64,000 nt of DNA from Acinetobacter sp. ANC 3813. Lineage in GTDB: Bacteria > Pseudomonadota > Gammaproteobacteria > Pseudomonadales > Moraxellaceae. The notes under the pieces were generated by a model that worked only from the letters and a program-made list of their open reading frames with translations, had not been told where the DNA came from and did no database searches. The first letter of the stretch is position 1. Every line of letters begins with the position of its first letter. The stretch lies in contig NZ_NEGK01000006.1 of the NCBI RefSeq assembly GCF_002135435.1, forward strand, positions 179,676-243,675, given 5' to 3'. Of the stretch, positions 1 through 9,123 are shown piece by piece. A program made the translations under genes and the position numbers.

Positions 1-696
1 AATGGCCGATTTCAATGACGCAAACTGAAACAAACGTGATTTTGCTTCGGCATAAGCTTCTAGTGTTTTGTGATAATCCAAATGATCACGGCTCAGATTG
101 CTGTAGGCTGCAATTTCAATCGCGCAGCCATTTAAGCGGCCCTGCTCCAAACCATGAGAACTGGCTTCAATCGACGCAAATTCTGCGCCTTGCTGCGCAT
201 ACTGATGCAGTGCATTTTGCATATGCAGCGCATCCAATGTGGTATGCGAAGACGATTCTAAATTCGGTAAAATACCATTGCCTGTAGTGCCCATCACTGC
301 GCAGTTTTTGCCTTGCAGCATCAGCAGCTCTGCAATTAAACGCGAAATGGTGGTTTTACCGTTGGTGCCTGTCACTGCAATAATTCGGGCAGCCTGCACA
401 GGCTCAGCAGCCTGTAAATACTGTTTCTGCCATTGCCCCATCACATGGCGGACATTGGCAACGGTAAAGCTTTGTTCTAAATCGAGATCAGTTTCAGAAA
501 TCACACCCAGCGCGCCGCGCTCTAACGCTGCTTGCGCAAATTGAATTGTTTTTTCAGGCTGGGAAAATGAAGTCAGGGCAATAAAAATTTGCCCTGCTGT
601 CACGTTTCGGCTATCCAGATTGAACCCGCTGAAGGACTGTGACATCCATTCAGCCGGCTGTTCAACGGTGTAGAGATCTTGAAATGTAATGGACAT
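1..696 (-). CDS. murE: UDP-N-acetylmuramoyl-tripeptide synthetase MurE, N-terminal part (runs off window)
   Basis: Cytoplasmic ligase that adds the third stem-peptide residue (meso-diaminopimelate in Gram-negatives) to UDP-MurNAc-Ala-Glu. The minus-strand frame from 696 is open to base 1, giving 232 residues of about 500. It shows the MurE N-terminal fold, the ATP-binding stretch VTGTNGKTT and, further on, SRDHLDYH. The C-terminal DNPR motif that sets diaminopimelate specificity lies outside the window. I chose the ATG at 696 because an AGGTGA ribosome site lies at proper distance; the ATG at 700 would be too close. It starts 11 bp after ftsI and is surely co-transcribed with it. Confidence 0.95.
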   Translation of the reverse strand, partial: MSITFQDLYTVEQPAEWMSQSFSGFNLDSRNVTAGQIFIALTSFSQPEKTIQFAQAALERGALGVISETDLDLEQSFTVANVRHVMGQWQKQYLQAAEPVQAARIIAVTGTNGKTTISRLIAELLMLQGKNCAVMGTTGNGILPNLESSSHTTLDALHMQNALHQYAQQGAEFASIEASSHGLEQGRLNGCAIEIAAYSNLSRDHLDYHKTLEAYAEAKSRLFQFASLKSAI

Positions 697-707
697 TCAT
701 CACCTAT

Positions 708-2534
708 TTACTGGACATTCGGAGTATCTAAAGGTTTATCTAAAGGCACGTTCATCAGACGCAGAGATTCCTGCATCACCCGTGCAAACACAGGAGCAGA
801 CACTGTACCGCCAAAATAGGCGCCTTTCGGGTTTTCGACCACAACCACCATTGCAATTCGCGGATCGCTCACTGGCGCAACCCCTGCAAACAGCGCACGG
901 TATTCTGTGGTTGAATAACCCTTGCGGTCTGGGCGCAGCTTATGCGCTGTACCCGTTTTACCCGCCACACGGTAGCCTGAGACATTCGCTCGGGTTGCCG
1001 TACCGCCTGGCATGGTTGCAGACTCCATCATCAGCAGCACTTGGTCTGCAATTTTTGGATCAATCATCTGTTCGCCTTTGGGCTGATCTTCCAGCTTATA
1101 CAGGCTTAATGGCATTTTAACGCCTTTATTGGCAATCATGGCATAGGCATCTGCAACTTGCAGTACAGTGGCATTCAAGCCATAGCCATAGGCCATGGTT
1201 GCAACTTCAGACACATTCCATTTGTTTTTAGGCAAAATCAAGCCGGCACTTTCACCGGGGAATTTCACCGCAGAACGCTGGCCAAAACCTAGACGCTGAT
1301 AGAAAGTCGGTAAAGTTGCATATGGAAGCGACAGCGCAATTTTCGCCACACCTACGTTTGATGATTTTTGAATAATGCCGCCCAACGTCAGCGCGCCATA
1401 GTTGTGGGTATCACGGATGGTGTGGTTGCCGACGCGCATTGACCCCGGTGACGTATTCACCACGGTATTTGGCATGTATTTGCCACTTTCCAGCGCCATA
1501 GAGACGGTCAACGGCTTCATGGTTGAACCCGGCTCAAAAGAGTCGACCGCACCGCGGTTACGCATGGCATCTTTATTGCCCAAACTGTTTTTGTCATTTG
1601 GGTTATACGACGGCCAGCTGGTCATCGCTAAAATTTCACCCGTTTTCACATCTACCGCTAAAGCTGTGGCTGAACGCGCGTTATTCGCTACGCCTGCGGC
1701 AGTCAGCTCACGGTACATAATATATTGCAGGCGCGAATCAATACTCAGGGTAATATTTTCACCCGGTTCTACCGCTTTCACGACTTCCGGATCTTTCACC
1801 CGATTGCCTTTTTTGTCCCGGACAATTTGCTGTTCGCCATCAATGCCCGCTAAACGGTTGTTCAGCTGCATTTCCAAGCCTTCAATTCCCATGCCCTCAC
1901 TATTGGTCAAGCCAATAATTTGCGAGTTGGGCTGAGGCTGAGGATAGTAGCGCTTATAGTTTTTTTCTAAGTACACGCCTTGAAAATCACGTTTCAGAAT
2001 CAATTCAGCCTGCTGCGGCGGAATTTCTTTCTGCAGCACCAAATAGCGCGAACGCGGGCGGTCGTTTAATTTTTTACGCAGATCACCGCGGTCTATCCCG
2101 ACTGCATCTGCAAGTTCATCTAAATTCAGGTTTTTATCCGGCAGCTGGCGTTTCAGCTTGCGGTTATTTGGCTCTTTTTCCAGCTGCGCACTGACTTCTT
2201 CATAGAGTTTTTTATTGTCAAAATAATCGCGCGGATCCATCACCACTTTCATGACGGGTGTACTGATGGCCAAAGGCACCCCATGACGGTCGTAAATTAC
2301 GCCGCGCATGGCTTTTACTTTTTCAGTTCTTAAAATATTGGCATTGGCTTTGTTCTGCAAAAAGTCTTTATTGATGACCTGCACATAAAAAGCGCGCCCC
2401 ACCAAGGCCACAAAGCACAGCAGCACCACACCCCACATGAGGTAAAAGCGCCACATTTCAACACTAATGACATTTCGCTCTGTCACTGACTGCTGCTTTT
2501 TCCGTACTGTTTGCTTAATTTTCTTATCAACCAT
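708..2534 (-). CDS. ftsI: Penicillin-binding protein 3 (septal peptidoglycan transpeptidase FtsI)
   Basis: Septum-specific DD-transpeptidase of the divisome and a target of beta-lactams such as aztreonam and cephalosporins. 608 residues, usual length. A single N-terminal membrane anchor lies near residues 27-52, followed by the dimerisation module and the transpeptidase domain. The three active-site motifs are intact: STMK near 337-340 (catalytic Ser337), SSN near 391-393 and KTGT near 526-529. It lies between ftsL (13 bp upstream) and murE, the standard cell-wall cluster order. No truncation or frameshift is seen. Function follows from family membership; I did not judge resistance substitutions. 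Confidence 0.97.
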   Translation of the reverse strand: MVDKKIKQTVRKKQQSVTERNVISVEMWRFYLMWGVVLLCFVALVGRAFYVQVINKDFLQNKANANILRTEKVKAMRGVIYDRHGVPLAISTPVMKVVMDPRDYFDNKKLYEEVSAQLEKEPNNRKLKRQLPDKNLNLDELADAVGIDRGDLRKKLNDRPRSRYLVLQKEIPPQQAELILKRDFQGVYLEKNYKRYYPQPQPNSQIIGLTNSEGMGIEGLEMQLNNRLAGIDGEQQIVRDKKGNRVKDPEVVKAVEPGENITLSIDSRLQYIMYRELTAAGVANNARSATALAVDVKTGEILAMTSWPSYNPNDKNSLGNKDAMRNRGAVDSFEPGSTMKPLTVSMALESGKYMPNTVVNTSPGSMRVGNHTIRDTHNYGALTLGGIIQKSSNVGVAKIALSLPYATLPTFYQRLGFGQRSAVKFPGESAGLILPKNKWNVSEVATMAYGYGLNATVLQVADAYAMIANKGVKMPLSLYKLEDQPKGEQMIDPKIADQVLLMMESATMPGGTATRANVSGYRVAGKTGTAHKLRPDRKGYSTTEYRALFAGVAPVSDPRIAMVVVVENPKGAYFGGTVSAPVFARVMQESLRLMNVPLDKPLDTPNVQ

Positions 2535-2547
2535 GGTACAGCTAGCC

Positions 2548-2880
2548 TTATTTTTTCTCTTCTGAAGTCTGCGGTAAAGAAATCACAACCGTTTGCGCCA
2601 CAGGCGGTGAGTACATCCGCAGCTGCGTCACCGCACGTGTGCCAATTTGCGCTGTTGCGCCAAAAGTCTGCTGTTCAATCAGCAAGCGGCCCCACTCTGC
2701 GTTCAGGTCATCCCGTTCACGCACATAGGTACTCAGCTTGCGGTAATCCTGACGGTATTCAAAGACTTGAAACACCACAAAAACTGCGCTTAAGAACACC
2801 AGCGCGAGTAAAATGGCATAAGTCACAGCTTTTTTCAGTTTTAAATTATCTGGCGCTTTTTCAGTTGCTTCGGTTTTCAT
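2548..2880 (-). CDS. ftsL: Cell division protein FtsL
   Basis: Small bitopic divisome protein that forms a complex with FtsB and FtsQ and helps activate FtsW-FtsI. 110 residues: a short basic cytoplasmic tail, one membrane helix at about residues 18-40, then a periplasmic helical stretch (about 41-75) of coiled-coil character and a polar tail. FtsL is poorly conserved in sequence, so the call rests on size, topology and its place between rsmH (10 bp upstream) and ftsI (13 bp downstream), which is the invariant cluster order. Confidence 0.9.
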   Translation of the reverse strand: MKTEATEKAPDNLKLKKAVTYAILLALVFLSAVFVVFQVFEYRQDYRKLSTYVRERDDLNAEWGRLLIEQQTFGATAQIGTRAVTQLRMYSPPVAQTVVISLPQTSEEKK

Positions 2881-2890
2881 TATTCGCCTA

Positions 2891-3802
2891 TTAAGCTAAA
2901 CGTTCCGCTACGCGAAGCCAAGCACTGCGTGAACGCGGATTGGCTTTCACTTCCTCTTCACTGGCGCGGACGCGGTCAATCTTTTTCAGTCTGCGGGTAT
3001 CTTCCCGTTTTTGCGGCAAGCCCCAGCCAGTGTCTTCAGCTAAGGTAGATTCTTTTTGGATAAATTGTTTAATTAATCGATCCTCCAGCGAGTGGAAACT
3101 GATCACCGCCAAAGTTCCCTTCGGCTTCAGCACCTCCACAGCTTGAGGCAAGAAAGCTTCAATATCATCTAATTCTTTGTTAATGGCAATACGAATTGCC
3201 TGAAATGTACGGGTTGCAGCATGTTTATTTTTTTCCCATTTCGGGTGCGCGACTTTTACAATTTCCGCCAATTGCGCTGTTGTATCAATATAGCCCGCAT
3301 TTTTGATCGCTTTGGCAATACGGCGGCTGTAACGCTCTTCACCATATTTAAAGATGATATTCGCTAAATCTTCTTCGCCAATATCGACCAGCCATTGTGC
3401 AGCAGTCGGCCCTTGCGAGTTATCCATGCGCATATCCAGCGGACCATCTTTCATAAAGCTGAAACCGCGCTCTGCCTGATCCAATTGCGGAGAAGATACA
3501 CCTAAATCCGCCATGACGCCGTCAACCAGTTCAATGCCTCGCGCATTCAGCTCATGCTGCATATCTGCAAAGCTGGCATGAATAATGGTGAACCGTGAAT
3601 CTTCCGCTTCTAAAACGGCTGCTGTTTCTAAAGCTTGCGGGTCTTTATCGAAAGCATAAACATGTGAATTTTCATCTAACTTTGAGAGCAATAAGCGCGT
3701 ATGCCCGCCGCGGCCAAAAGTTCCATCGATATAAATTCCTGTATTCCGCCCTGCAAGCAAGGCATCAATGGTTTCATTAAGTAATACAGAAATATGCGAC
3801 AT
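2891..3802 (-). CDS. rsmH: 16S rRNA (cytosine(1402)-N(4))-methyltransferase RsmH
   Basis: SAM-dependent enzyme that methylates N4 of C1402 in the 16S rRNA decoding centre. 303 residues, normal length. The SAM-binding loop GTFGRGGH is at residues 27-34, PQLDQAERGFSF lies mid-protein, and the family C-terminal NPRSRSAWLR is present. It is the first gene of the cell-wall cluster here. The usual upstream mraZ is missing; instead a 324-bp spacer with several hairpins separates it from the sulfate-binding protein genes, so the cluster promoter should lie within about 3803-4020. Confidence 0.97.
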   Translation of the reverse strand: MSHISVLLNETIDALLAGRNTGIYIDGTFGRGGHTRLLLSKLDENSHVYAFDKDPQALETAAVLEAEDSRFTIIHASFADMQHELNARGIELVDGVMADLGVSSPQLDQAERGFSFMKDGPLDMRMDNSQGPTAAQWLVDIGEEDLANIIFKYGEERYSRRIAKAIKNAGYIDTTAQLAEIVKVAHPKWEKNKHAATRTFQAIRIAINKELDDIEAFLPQAVEVLKPKGTLAVISFHSLEDRLIKQFIQKESTLAEDTGWGLPQKREDTRRLKKIDRVRASEEEVKANPRSRSAWLRVAERLA

Positions 3803-4083
3803 ATAGAGGGTTTCAGCACGTAAAAAAGTAACTGCATATTATTACCTTGTTTTAATAAAGCTCCAAACGACTTTTTGTTGGAAAATATTATTTTTCATGG
3901 GGAAAACCGTTTTTATGATCAACGGCACCGCATTATCGTCATTTGAGATTTATAAAGTATGCATGATGCCGAAATTTCAATTCTGACTGCAGTTCGTAAT
4001 CACTGCCTTTCCAACATTAAAGAATTGCACCACTGCATATCCCCGCAAGTGCAATTCAGAAAATCAGCAATATTTTCTGATAC
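3803..4083. other. Spacer upstream of rsmH with two adjacent perfect inverted repeats
   Basis: No gene is seen here. Inverted repeat 1 has 9-bp arms GAATTGCAC (4022-4030) and GTGCAATTC (4049-4057). Inverted repeat 2 has 9-bp arms TCAGAAAAT (4056-4064) and ATTTTCTGA (4072-4080). They abut each other and the sbp terminator at 4084-4110, so three hairpins stand in a row within 90 bp. The rest (3803-4020) is AT-rich and should hold the promoter of the rsmH-ftsL-ftsI-murE operon, but I see no hexamer pair good enough to assign. Confidence 0.6.
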
Positions 4084-4110
4084 AAAAAAAGCCAATCCGA
4101 AGATTGGCTT
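4084..4110 (-). terminator. Rho-independent terminator of the second sbp gene
   Basis: On the minus strand the stem GCCAATC / GATTGGC (4091-4097 with 4102-4108) closes a 4-base UUCG loop and is followed by a run of seven T. It lies 17 bp past the sbp stop codon. Confidence 0.9.
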
Positions 4111-4126
4111 TTCACATAATTTGCGA

Positions 4127-5146
4127 TTAACGCTTTGTGTTATAAATCTGATCAAAAGTCGCGCCATTTACGAAATGCGTTTGCTGCGCTTTGGCCCAGC
4201 CGCCAAACACTTCATCAATGGTAAAGGTCTTTAATGGCGGGAACTGCGCTTTATATTTTTCCAAAACGGCTGCATTACGCGGACGGTAGAAATGTTTAGC
4301 TGCCATTTCCTGACCTAAAGGCGAATATAAATAGTTGATATAGCCTTTTGCCAGCCATTTATTGCCATCTTTTTCAACCGTTTTATCCACAATTGCCACC
4401 GATGGTTCTGTCAAAATAGACATAGAAGGATACACAATATCAAATTTGCCTTTGCCCAGTGTTTTTTGTGTCACTAAAGCTTCATTTTCCCAAGTCAAAA
4501 GTACATCGCCAATGCCGCGCTCTGCAAACGTTGTCATCGATGCGCGGGCTGCCGAGTCCATCACTTTCACGTTATGGTACATTTTGCCGACAAAATCTTT
4601 GGCTTTCGCATCATTGCCGCCCGGCTGCTTCAATGCATAGCCCCATGCAGACAGATACACCCAGCGCGGCAAACCGCCCGTTTTCGGGTTAGGTGTAATA
4701 ATCTGCACACCCGGCTTGGTTAAATCTGACCAATCTTTAATGTGCTTAGGATTGCCTTTGCGCACCATAAATACAATTGTCGAGGTATACGGCGCAGAGT
4801 TATGCGGAAACTCTTTTTGCCAGCCCGGCTGAATTTGACCAGATTTCACGATCTCATCAATATCATTGGCCAGCGCCAAAGTCACGACATCTGCTTTTAA
4901 GCCATCCACAACTGAGCGGGCCTGCTTGCCTGAACCGCCATGTGACTGTTTAAAGTCCACAGTTTTACCTGTACGCGCTTTCCAGTACGCGCCAAATGAT
5001 TTGTTGAATTCATCGTAAAATTCACGCGTTGCATCATAAGAGACATTTAAGAATTCACGGTCTGCCGCATGCGCAGCACCCGAGCTGAGTGCAAAACCTG
5101 CTGACAGCACCGCAGCGCTGAAGAATACTTTCAATTGTTTTTTCAT
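4127..5146 (-). CDS. sbp: Sulfate/thiosulfate-binding periplasmic protein (Sbp family), copy 2
   Basis: Periplasmic substrate-binding protein of a CysTWA-type sulfate ABC importer. A signal peptide MKKQLKVFFSAAV... ends at an AHA|AD cleavage site near residue 28. The mature part carries the Sbp hallmarks [24 protein letters not shown] and [13 protein letters not shown]. The frame extends to an ATG at 5161, but that would add five residues ahead of the signal peptide, so I take 5146 (339 residues). No permease or ATPase gene is nearby. It is a clear full-length paralogue of the next gene upstream (5390-6394) and was probably made by tandem duplication. A terminator follows. Sulfate versus thiosulfate preference cannot be read from sequence. 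Confidence 0.93.
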   Translation of the reverse strand: MKKQLKVFFSAAVLSAGFALSSGAAHAADREFLNVSYDATREFYDEFNKSFGAYWKARTGKTVDFKQSHGGSGKQARSVVDGLKADVVTLALANDIDEIVKSGQIQPGWQKEFPHNSAPYTSTIVFMVRKGNPKHIKDWSDLTKPGVQIITPNPKTGGLPRWVYLSAWGYALKQPGGNDAKAKDFVGKMYHNVKVMDSAARASMTTFAERGIGDVLLTWENEALVTQKTLGKGKFDIVYPSMSILTEPSVAIVDKTVEKDGNKWLAKGYINYLYSPLGQEMAAKHFYRPRNAAVLEKYKAQFPPLKTFTIDEVFGGWAKAQQTHFVNGATFDQIYNTKR

Positions 5147-5161
5147 AGCCGTACAAAACAT

Positions 5162-5389
5162 TTATCATTAATACTGCTAAATATATAAAAGAAAGCGTTA
5201 AAGCTCAATCCACTCAATGCCAGACCAAGTACAGCAAAATCAACCACATCAAATTTAATACATTGTTTTATTAAATAAAATATCAAAACAGTTTACTTTT
5301 TCTTTATATATCCGGTTTTATTCTTTATATATCACAAAAATGGATAACCTAAATTATCCACCTTGCACGCTACTTCACATAAAGCAATT
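5162..5389. promoter_or_regulatory. Spacer between the two sbp genes with a 21-bp-spaced direct repeat
   Basis: The 13-mer TTCTTTATATATC occurs at 5300-5312 and again at 5321-5333, a 21-bp period (two helical turns), about 155-190 bp upstream of the sbp start at 5146. There is no terminator between the two sbp genes. The spacing suggests same-face binding of a regulator, possibly a CysB-like LysR protein, but this is inference. Confidence 0.4.
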
Positions 5390-6394
5390 TTAATTATTCT
5401 TTTCACTGTAAATTTGGTCAAAGACAGCGCCATTCACAAAATGGGTTTTCTGCGCTTTGGCCCAGCCGCCAAACACTTGATCTATCGTAAACGTTTTCAC
5501 TTTTGGAAATTGCGCAGCATATTTAGCAGCGGCCTTGGAGTCACGCGGACGGAAATGGTATTTTGCAGCCAGCTCCTGCCCTTTAGGCGAATACAAATAA
5601 TTCAAATAGCCTTTAGCTAAATTGCGATTGCCATTTTTATCGACGGTTTTGTCTACAATAGCCACTGACGGCTCTGCCAAAATTGAAATTGATGGATACA
5701 CCACATCAAATTTATCTTTGCCTAGGCCCTGTGTCGCCAGCAAAGCTTCATTCTCCCAAGACAGCAGCACGTCGCCAATGCCGCGTTCAGCAAATGTCGT
5801 CAATGATCCGCGCGCGCCTGAATCCAGCACTTTGACATTGCCATACAGTTTTTTAACCAGCGCTTTGGCTTTGGCATCATTGCCGCCCGGCTGTTTTAAA
5901 GCATAGCCCCAAGCCGATAGATAAATCCAGCGCGGCGCGCCGCCTGTTTTCGGATTTGGGGTAATAATTTCTACGCCCGGCTTGGTCAAATCATTCCAGT
6001 CTTTTATATTTTTAGGATTGCCTTTACGCACCAAAAACACAATGGTCGAGGTATAAGGCGCAGAATGATTCGGAAATTCTTTTTGCCAGTTTTTATCAAT
6101 CTGACCGCTATTTACAATTTCATCAATATCATTGGCCAGCGCCAAAGTCACCACATCGGCCTGCAAACCTGTCGCTACCGCCCTTGCCTGCTTGCCCGAA
6201 CCGCCATGTGACTGCTTAAAATCGACCTCTTGACCCGTACGCTGTTTCCAAAAAGCGCCAAAGGCTTGGTTATATTCCTGATAAAATTCACGTGTAGGGT
6301 CATACGATACATTTAAAAATTCTTTGGCCGCATAAGCCTGTGCCCCTGCACCCGCCAAAAGCGCCAAAATTCCAGCTGATATTGTTTTTTTCAT
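5390..6394 (-). CDS. sbp: Sulfate/thiosulfate-binding periplasmic protein (Sbp family), copy 1
   Basis: Same family and role as its neighbour at 4127-5146. 334 residues with a signal peptide ([22 protein letters not shown] then AKEFLNV). The shared motifs [24 protein letters not shown] and [13 protein letters not shown] are all intact. The two copies align without gaps through most of their length, but codons and N/C termini have drifted, so the duplication is not recent. One may serve sulfate and the other thiosulfate, or they may respond to different regulation; the sequence does not decide. Confidence 0.93.
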   Translation of the reverse strand: MKKTISAGILALLAGAGAQAYAAKEFLNVSYDPTREFYQEYNQAFGAFWKQRTGQEVDFKQSHGGSGKQARAVATGLQADVVTLALANDIDEIVNSGQIDKNWQKEFPNHSAPYTSTIVFLVRKGNPKNIKDWNDLTKPGVEIITPNPKTGGAPRWIYLSAWGYALKQPGGNDAKAKALVKKLYGNVKVLDSGARGSLTTFAERGIGDVLLSWENEALLATQGLGKDKFDVVYPSISILAEPSVAIVDKTVDKNGNRNLAKGYLNYLYSPKGQELAAKYHFRPRDSKAAAKYAAQFPKVKTFTIDQVFGGWAKAQKTHFVNGAVFDQIYSEKNN

Positions 6395-6774
6395 GCTATT
6401 TGCTCAAATAGTTTATTAAATGCACTATATAAAGCAAAAATATATTTAACAATCAGTTGCTTATAATATTAAATCCAGTGCATATCTCTTTTAAAGATAT
6501 GCAGAAATTACTGCACATTTGCCGGTTTTCTGCTAAACCCCGTGCTAATAAGCGCTTCTCCATGCTGTCTCCACAGTTATTTGTTACAAATACTGTCAAG
6601 TAAGGACAAATCTGACCAATTTGGTATACTCAAGTTGAAGGTTATTTATATTTTTTGTAAAAAGTGTGACGCAGTTCTACTTTTTTATTGCAAAAGATGG
6701 TTTAATCGTTGTACAAATATTAAAAACAACCAAACTAGAATGGTTTTAATATCAATTCAGGGGGAAGTTTGAAC
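6395..6774. promoter_or_regulatory. Divergent control region between sbp and a small exported protein
   Basis: No gene fits here. Visible elements: an 8-bp inverted repeat GCATATCT / AGATATGC (6480-6487, 6495-6502) followed directly by TGCAG / CTGCA (6500-6515); a near-perfect palindrome ACAG-TATTTGT-T-ACAAATA-CTGT with one bulged base (6573-6596); an extended -10 box TGGTATACT at about 6620-6628; and a hairpin with 9-bp arms ATATTAAAA / TTTTAATAT (6717-6725, 6744-6752) just ahead of the ribosome site GGGGAAG (6760-6766). The last items would sit in the 5' leader of the plus-strand gene at 6775. Confidence 0.5.
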
Positions 6775-7074
6775 ATGAAATCACCTTTAATTCAAGCATT
6801 GTGCTTAAGCATTGGCTTAGCATTTACAGTGCAGTCAGGACATTCAGCCGCTATTAGCAAACCAGCCAATGGCAAGGTAACAATGCCGGCAGACAAAAAG
6901 TCGCCAATTGAAAAAGCGCTGAACCAGCAAAAAAATGAAAATAAATTGCAGTCAGATGACAATTTAAAAGTCTTAACATCTATTAAGGCTGAACCGACCC
7001 AAAATTTCTTTGCATCACAAAACCAAAGCTTTACGCGCTTTATTCAATCGCTGTTTATGCAAAACCAATCTTGA
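6775..7074 (+). CDS. Small exported protein of unknown function
   Basis: 99 residues. The start is the ATG at 6775, preceded at 8 bases by GGGGAAG; the TTG six bases upstream would sit on the ribosome site. A signal peptide (about residues 1-25, MKSPLIQALCLSIG... ending near HSA|AIS) leads to a short polar, lysine/glutamine-rich mature part with no cysteine and no domain I recognise. It has its own promoter region with a structured leader and is followed by a terminator, so it is monocistronic. A periplasmic or secreted peptide is likely; nothing further can be said. Confidence 0.75.
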   Translation: MKSPLIQALCLSIGLAFTVQSGHSAAISKPANGKVTMPADKKSPIEKALNQQKNENKLQSDDNLKVLTSIKAEPTQNFFASQNQSFTRFIQSLFMQNQS

Positions 7075-7081
7075 TCCGCAG

Positions 7082-7108
7082 CAGGCTTCACCCCCTATTT
7101 GAAGCCTG
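7082..7108 (+). other. Hairpin after the small exported protein gene
   Basis: Perfect 9-bp arms CAGGCTTCA (7082-7090) and TGAAGCCTG (7100-7108). There is no T-run after it, so it is not itself a terminator; it lies between the stop codon and the terminator at 7115 and may protect the mRNA 3' end. Confidence 0.5.
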
Positions 7109-7114
7109 AACACA

Positions 7115-7161
7115 GCCCAATCACCGAATGTTGAATTAAGCATTAAGTGATTGGGCTTTTT
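7115..7161 (+). terminator. Rho-independent terminator of the small exported protein gene
   Basis: 10-bp stem GCCCAATCAC / GTGATTGGGC (7115-7124, 7147-7156) with a 22-base loop, followed by six T. Confidence 0.8.
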
Positions 7162-7203
7162 CGTTATAATAGTTCCAATTTACATTCTGAATAATATCCA
7201 GTT

Positions 7204-8712
7204 ATGACAGTCCGTACCCGTATTGCACCTTCTCCTACTGGCTTTCCTCATGTAGGAACTGCCTATATCGCCCTGTTTAACCTTTGCTTTGCAAAGCAGC
7301 ATGGCGGCGAATTCATCCTTCGTATTGAAGATACAGATCAGCTGCGTTCTACGCCTGAATCTGAAAAAATGATTTTAGATTCTTTACGCTGGTTAGGCCT
7401 GAACTGGTCTGAAGGTCCAGACGTGGGCGGCCCGCATGCGCCTTACCGCCAATCTGAACGTATGGGCATTTACAAGCAATATGCTTTAGAACTGGTTGCA
7501 AAAGGCCATGCATTTTACTGTTTCGCAACCGCTGAAGAGTTGGATCAGATGCGTGTAGAACAGCAAGCGCGCGGTGAAACACCGCGTTATGACGGCCGCG
7601 GCTTATTACTGTCAGAAGAAGAAGTACAGCGCCGCCTTGCTGCTGGCGAAGCGCATGTTATCCGCATGAAAGTGCCAACTGAAGGTATTTGCACATTTGA
7701 AGATATGCTGCGCGGTGAAGTTGAAATTCCTTGGGCGCAAGTCGATATGCAAATTCTGTTAAAAACAGACGGCTTGCCAACATATCACCTAGCGAACGTT
7801 GTTGATGACCATTTGATGGAAATTACCCACGTGATCCGCGGTGAAGAATGGATTCCTTCTGCGCCGAAGCACCAATTGCTGTACCAATACTTTGGCTGGA
7901 ACATGCCAGTACTGTGCCACATGCCATTACTGCGCAACCCGGATAAATCAAAACTGTCAAAACGCAAAAATCCAACTTCTATTAACTATTATAAAGACAT
8001 CGGTGTGCTGCCTGAAGCTTTGCTGAACTACTTAGGCCGCATGGGCTGGTCAATGCCGGATGAAAGCGAGAAGTTTACGCTGGCTGAAATGATCGAAAAC
8101 TTCAACATTAAGCGTGTTTCTCTTGGCGGTCCAATTTTTGATGTTGAAAAACTCAATTGGTTAAACGGTCAATGGATTAAAGGCTTAACGCCTGGCCAAC
8201 TGCTCGACACCTTATTGGCATGGAAAGCAGACCGTCAAACCCTTGAAGAAATTGCTGCTGCTATTCAGCCGCGTATTAACTTGCTGTCTGAAGCAGTGAA
8301 TTGGGCTGGATTCTATTTCAATCAGTTCCCAAGCTTGAGCAAAGAACAATTTGAAAGTAAGAAATTGACTGAAGAACAAGTTCGTCAAAGCCTTCAATTT
8401 GCAATCTGGCGCCTTGAAAGCATGTTCACTTGGAATAATGATACGGTAAGCCAAACTTTAATGGACTTGGCGAATCAAATGGAAATTAAACTCCGTGACT
8501 TCATGCCTACCTTCTTTATTGCGATTGCTGGTTCAACATCATCTACCCCAGTCATGCAGTCGATGGTCACCATTGGCCCTGATTTGACCTTTGCTCGCTT
8601 GCGCCATGCGCTGGAAATTGTCGGCGGACCAAGCAAGAAAGAAACAAAAGTGTGGGAAAAACTCAACGAAAGCCTAAAATTGCCGAAAAATGATGCAGTT
8701 GATGAGGCTTAA
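7204..8712 (+). CDS. gltX: Glutamate--tRNA ligase GltX
   Basis: Class I aminoacyl-tRNA synthetase charging tRNA-Glu. 502 residues. The HIGH-type signature HVGT is at residues 16-19 in [14 protein letters not shown], and the KMSKS-type loop KLSKR is at 250-254. The C-terminal anticodon-binding helical domain is complete. The gene is followed within about 60 bp by tRNA-Ala(GGC) and tRNA-Glu(TTC), the latter its own substrate. The related gluQ is at 60246-61163. Confidence 0.97.
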   Translation: MTVRTRIAPSPTGFPHVGTAYIALFNLCFAKQHGGEFILRIEDTDQLRSTPESEKMILDSLRWLGLNWSEGPDVGGPHAPYRQSERMGIYKQYALELVAKGHAFYCFATAEELDQMRVEQQARGETPRYDGRGLLLSEEEVQRRLAAGEAHVIRMKVPTEGICTFEDMLRGEVEIPWAQVDMQILLKTDGLPTYHLANVVDDHLMEITHVIRGEEWIPSAPKHQLLYQYFGWNMPVLCHMPLLRNPDKSKLSKRKNPTSINYYKDIGVLPEALLNYLGRMGWSMPDESEKFTLAEMIENFNIKRVSLGGPIFDVEKLNWLNGQWIKGLTPGQLLDTLLAWKADRQTLEEIAAAIQPRINLLSEAVNWAGFYFNQFPSLSKEQFESKKLTEEQVRQSLQFAIWRLESMFTWNNDTVSQTLMDLANQMEIKLRDFMPTFFIAIAGSTSSTPVMQSMVTIGPDLTFARLRHALEIVGGPSKKETKVWEKLNESLKLPKNDAVDEA

Positions 8713-8769
8713 CTGATTTTTTAGTTGACGTGCGGGTGTTATATCCATAATATAGCGCTCACACAGACT

Positions 8770-8845
8770 GGGGTCATAGCTCAGTTGGTAGAGCGCTACA
8801 ATGGCATTGTAGAGGTCAGGAGTTCGATCCTCCTTGACTCCACCA
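8770..8845 (+). tRNA. tRNA-Ala (GGC)
   Basis: 76 nt including encoded CCA. The acceptor stem GGGGTCA/TGACTCC pairs along its length with one G-T pair. The anticodon GGC is at 8803-8805 in loop ATGGCAT, and the T loop is TTCGATC. It lies downstream of gltX and 30 bp before tRNA-Glu. Confidence 0.97.
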
Positions 8846-8875
8846 AATTTCGTTTTACCTGTGTATGCCTCACTT

Positions 8876-8951
8876 GTCCCTATCGTCTAGAGGCCTAGGA
8901 CATCGCCCTTTCACGGCGGTAACCGGGGTTCGAATCCCCGTAGGGACGCCA
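8876..8951 (+). tRNA. tRNA-Glu (TTC)
   Basis: 76 nt including encoded CCA. Acceptor stem GTCCCTA/TAGGGAC, anticodon TTC at 8909-8911, T arm CCGGGGTTCGAATCCCCG. It is probably processed from a joint transcript with tRNA-Ala(GGC). Confidence 0.97.
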
Positions 8952-8980
8952 TATTCCATATGGCTTCAAGCTATATGATA

Positions 8981-9012
8981 AAAAACCCAAGCATTATGAC
9001 TTGGGTTTTTTA
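8981..9012 (+). terminator. Rho-independent terminator after the tRNA-Ala/tRNA-Glu pair
   Basis: Stem AAAAACCCAAG / CTTGGGTTTTT (8981-8991, 9000-9010) with loop CATTATGA and a trailing T-run. Confidence 0.9.
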
Positions 9013-9123
9013 TTGCCTGCACATTCATCGTCTTGCATAAAAACAGCACTTTAACTCAGCTTACTTTTGCATTCTGCGCTATTCAGATTAAAATACCCCA
9101 TAGATTAAAATTATGGAGTTGCA

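Noticed and set aside
689..1120. Plus-strand open frame of 143 codons
   Set aside because: Antisense to ftsI, which is complete with all active-site motifs; composition is that of a shadow frame.
3803..4083. mraZ gene upstream of rsmH
   Set aside because: No frame of suitable length or MraZ-like content; the spacer holds only hairpins and a possible promoter.
4127..6394. Tandem sbp genes as an assembly duplicate
   Set aside because: The copies differ throughout in codons, signal peptides and termini, so they are true diverged paralogues.
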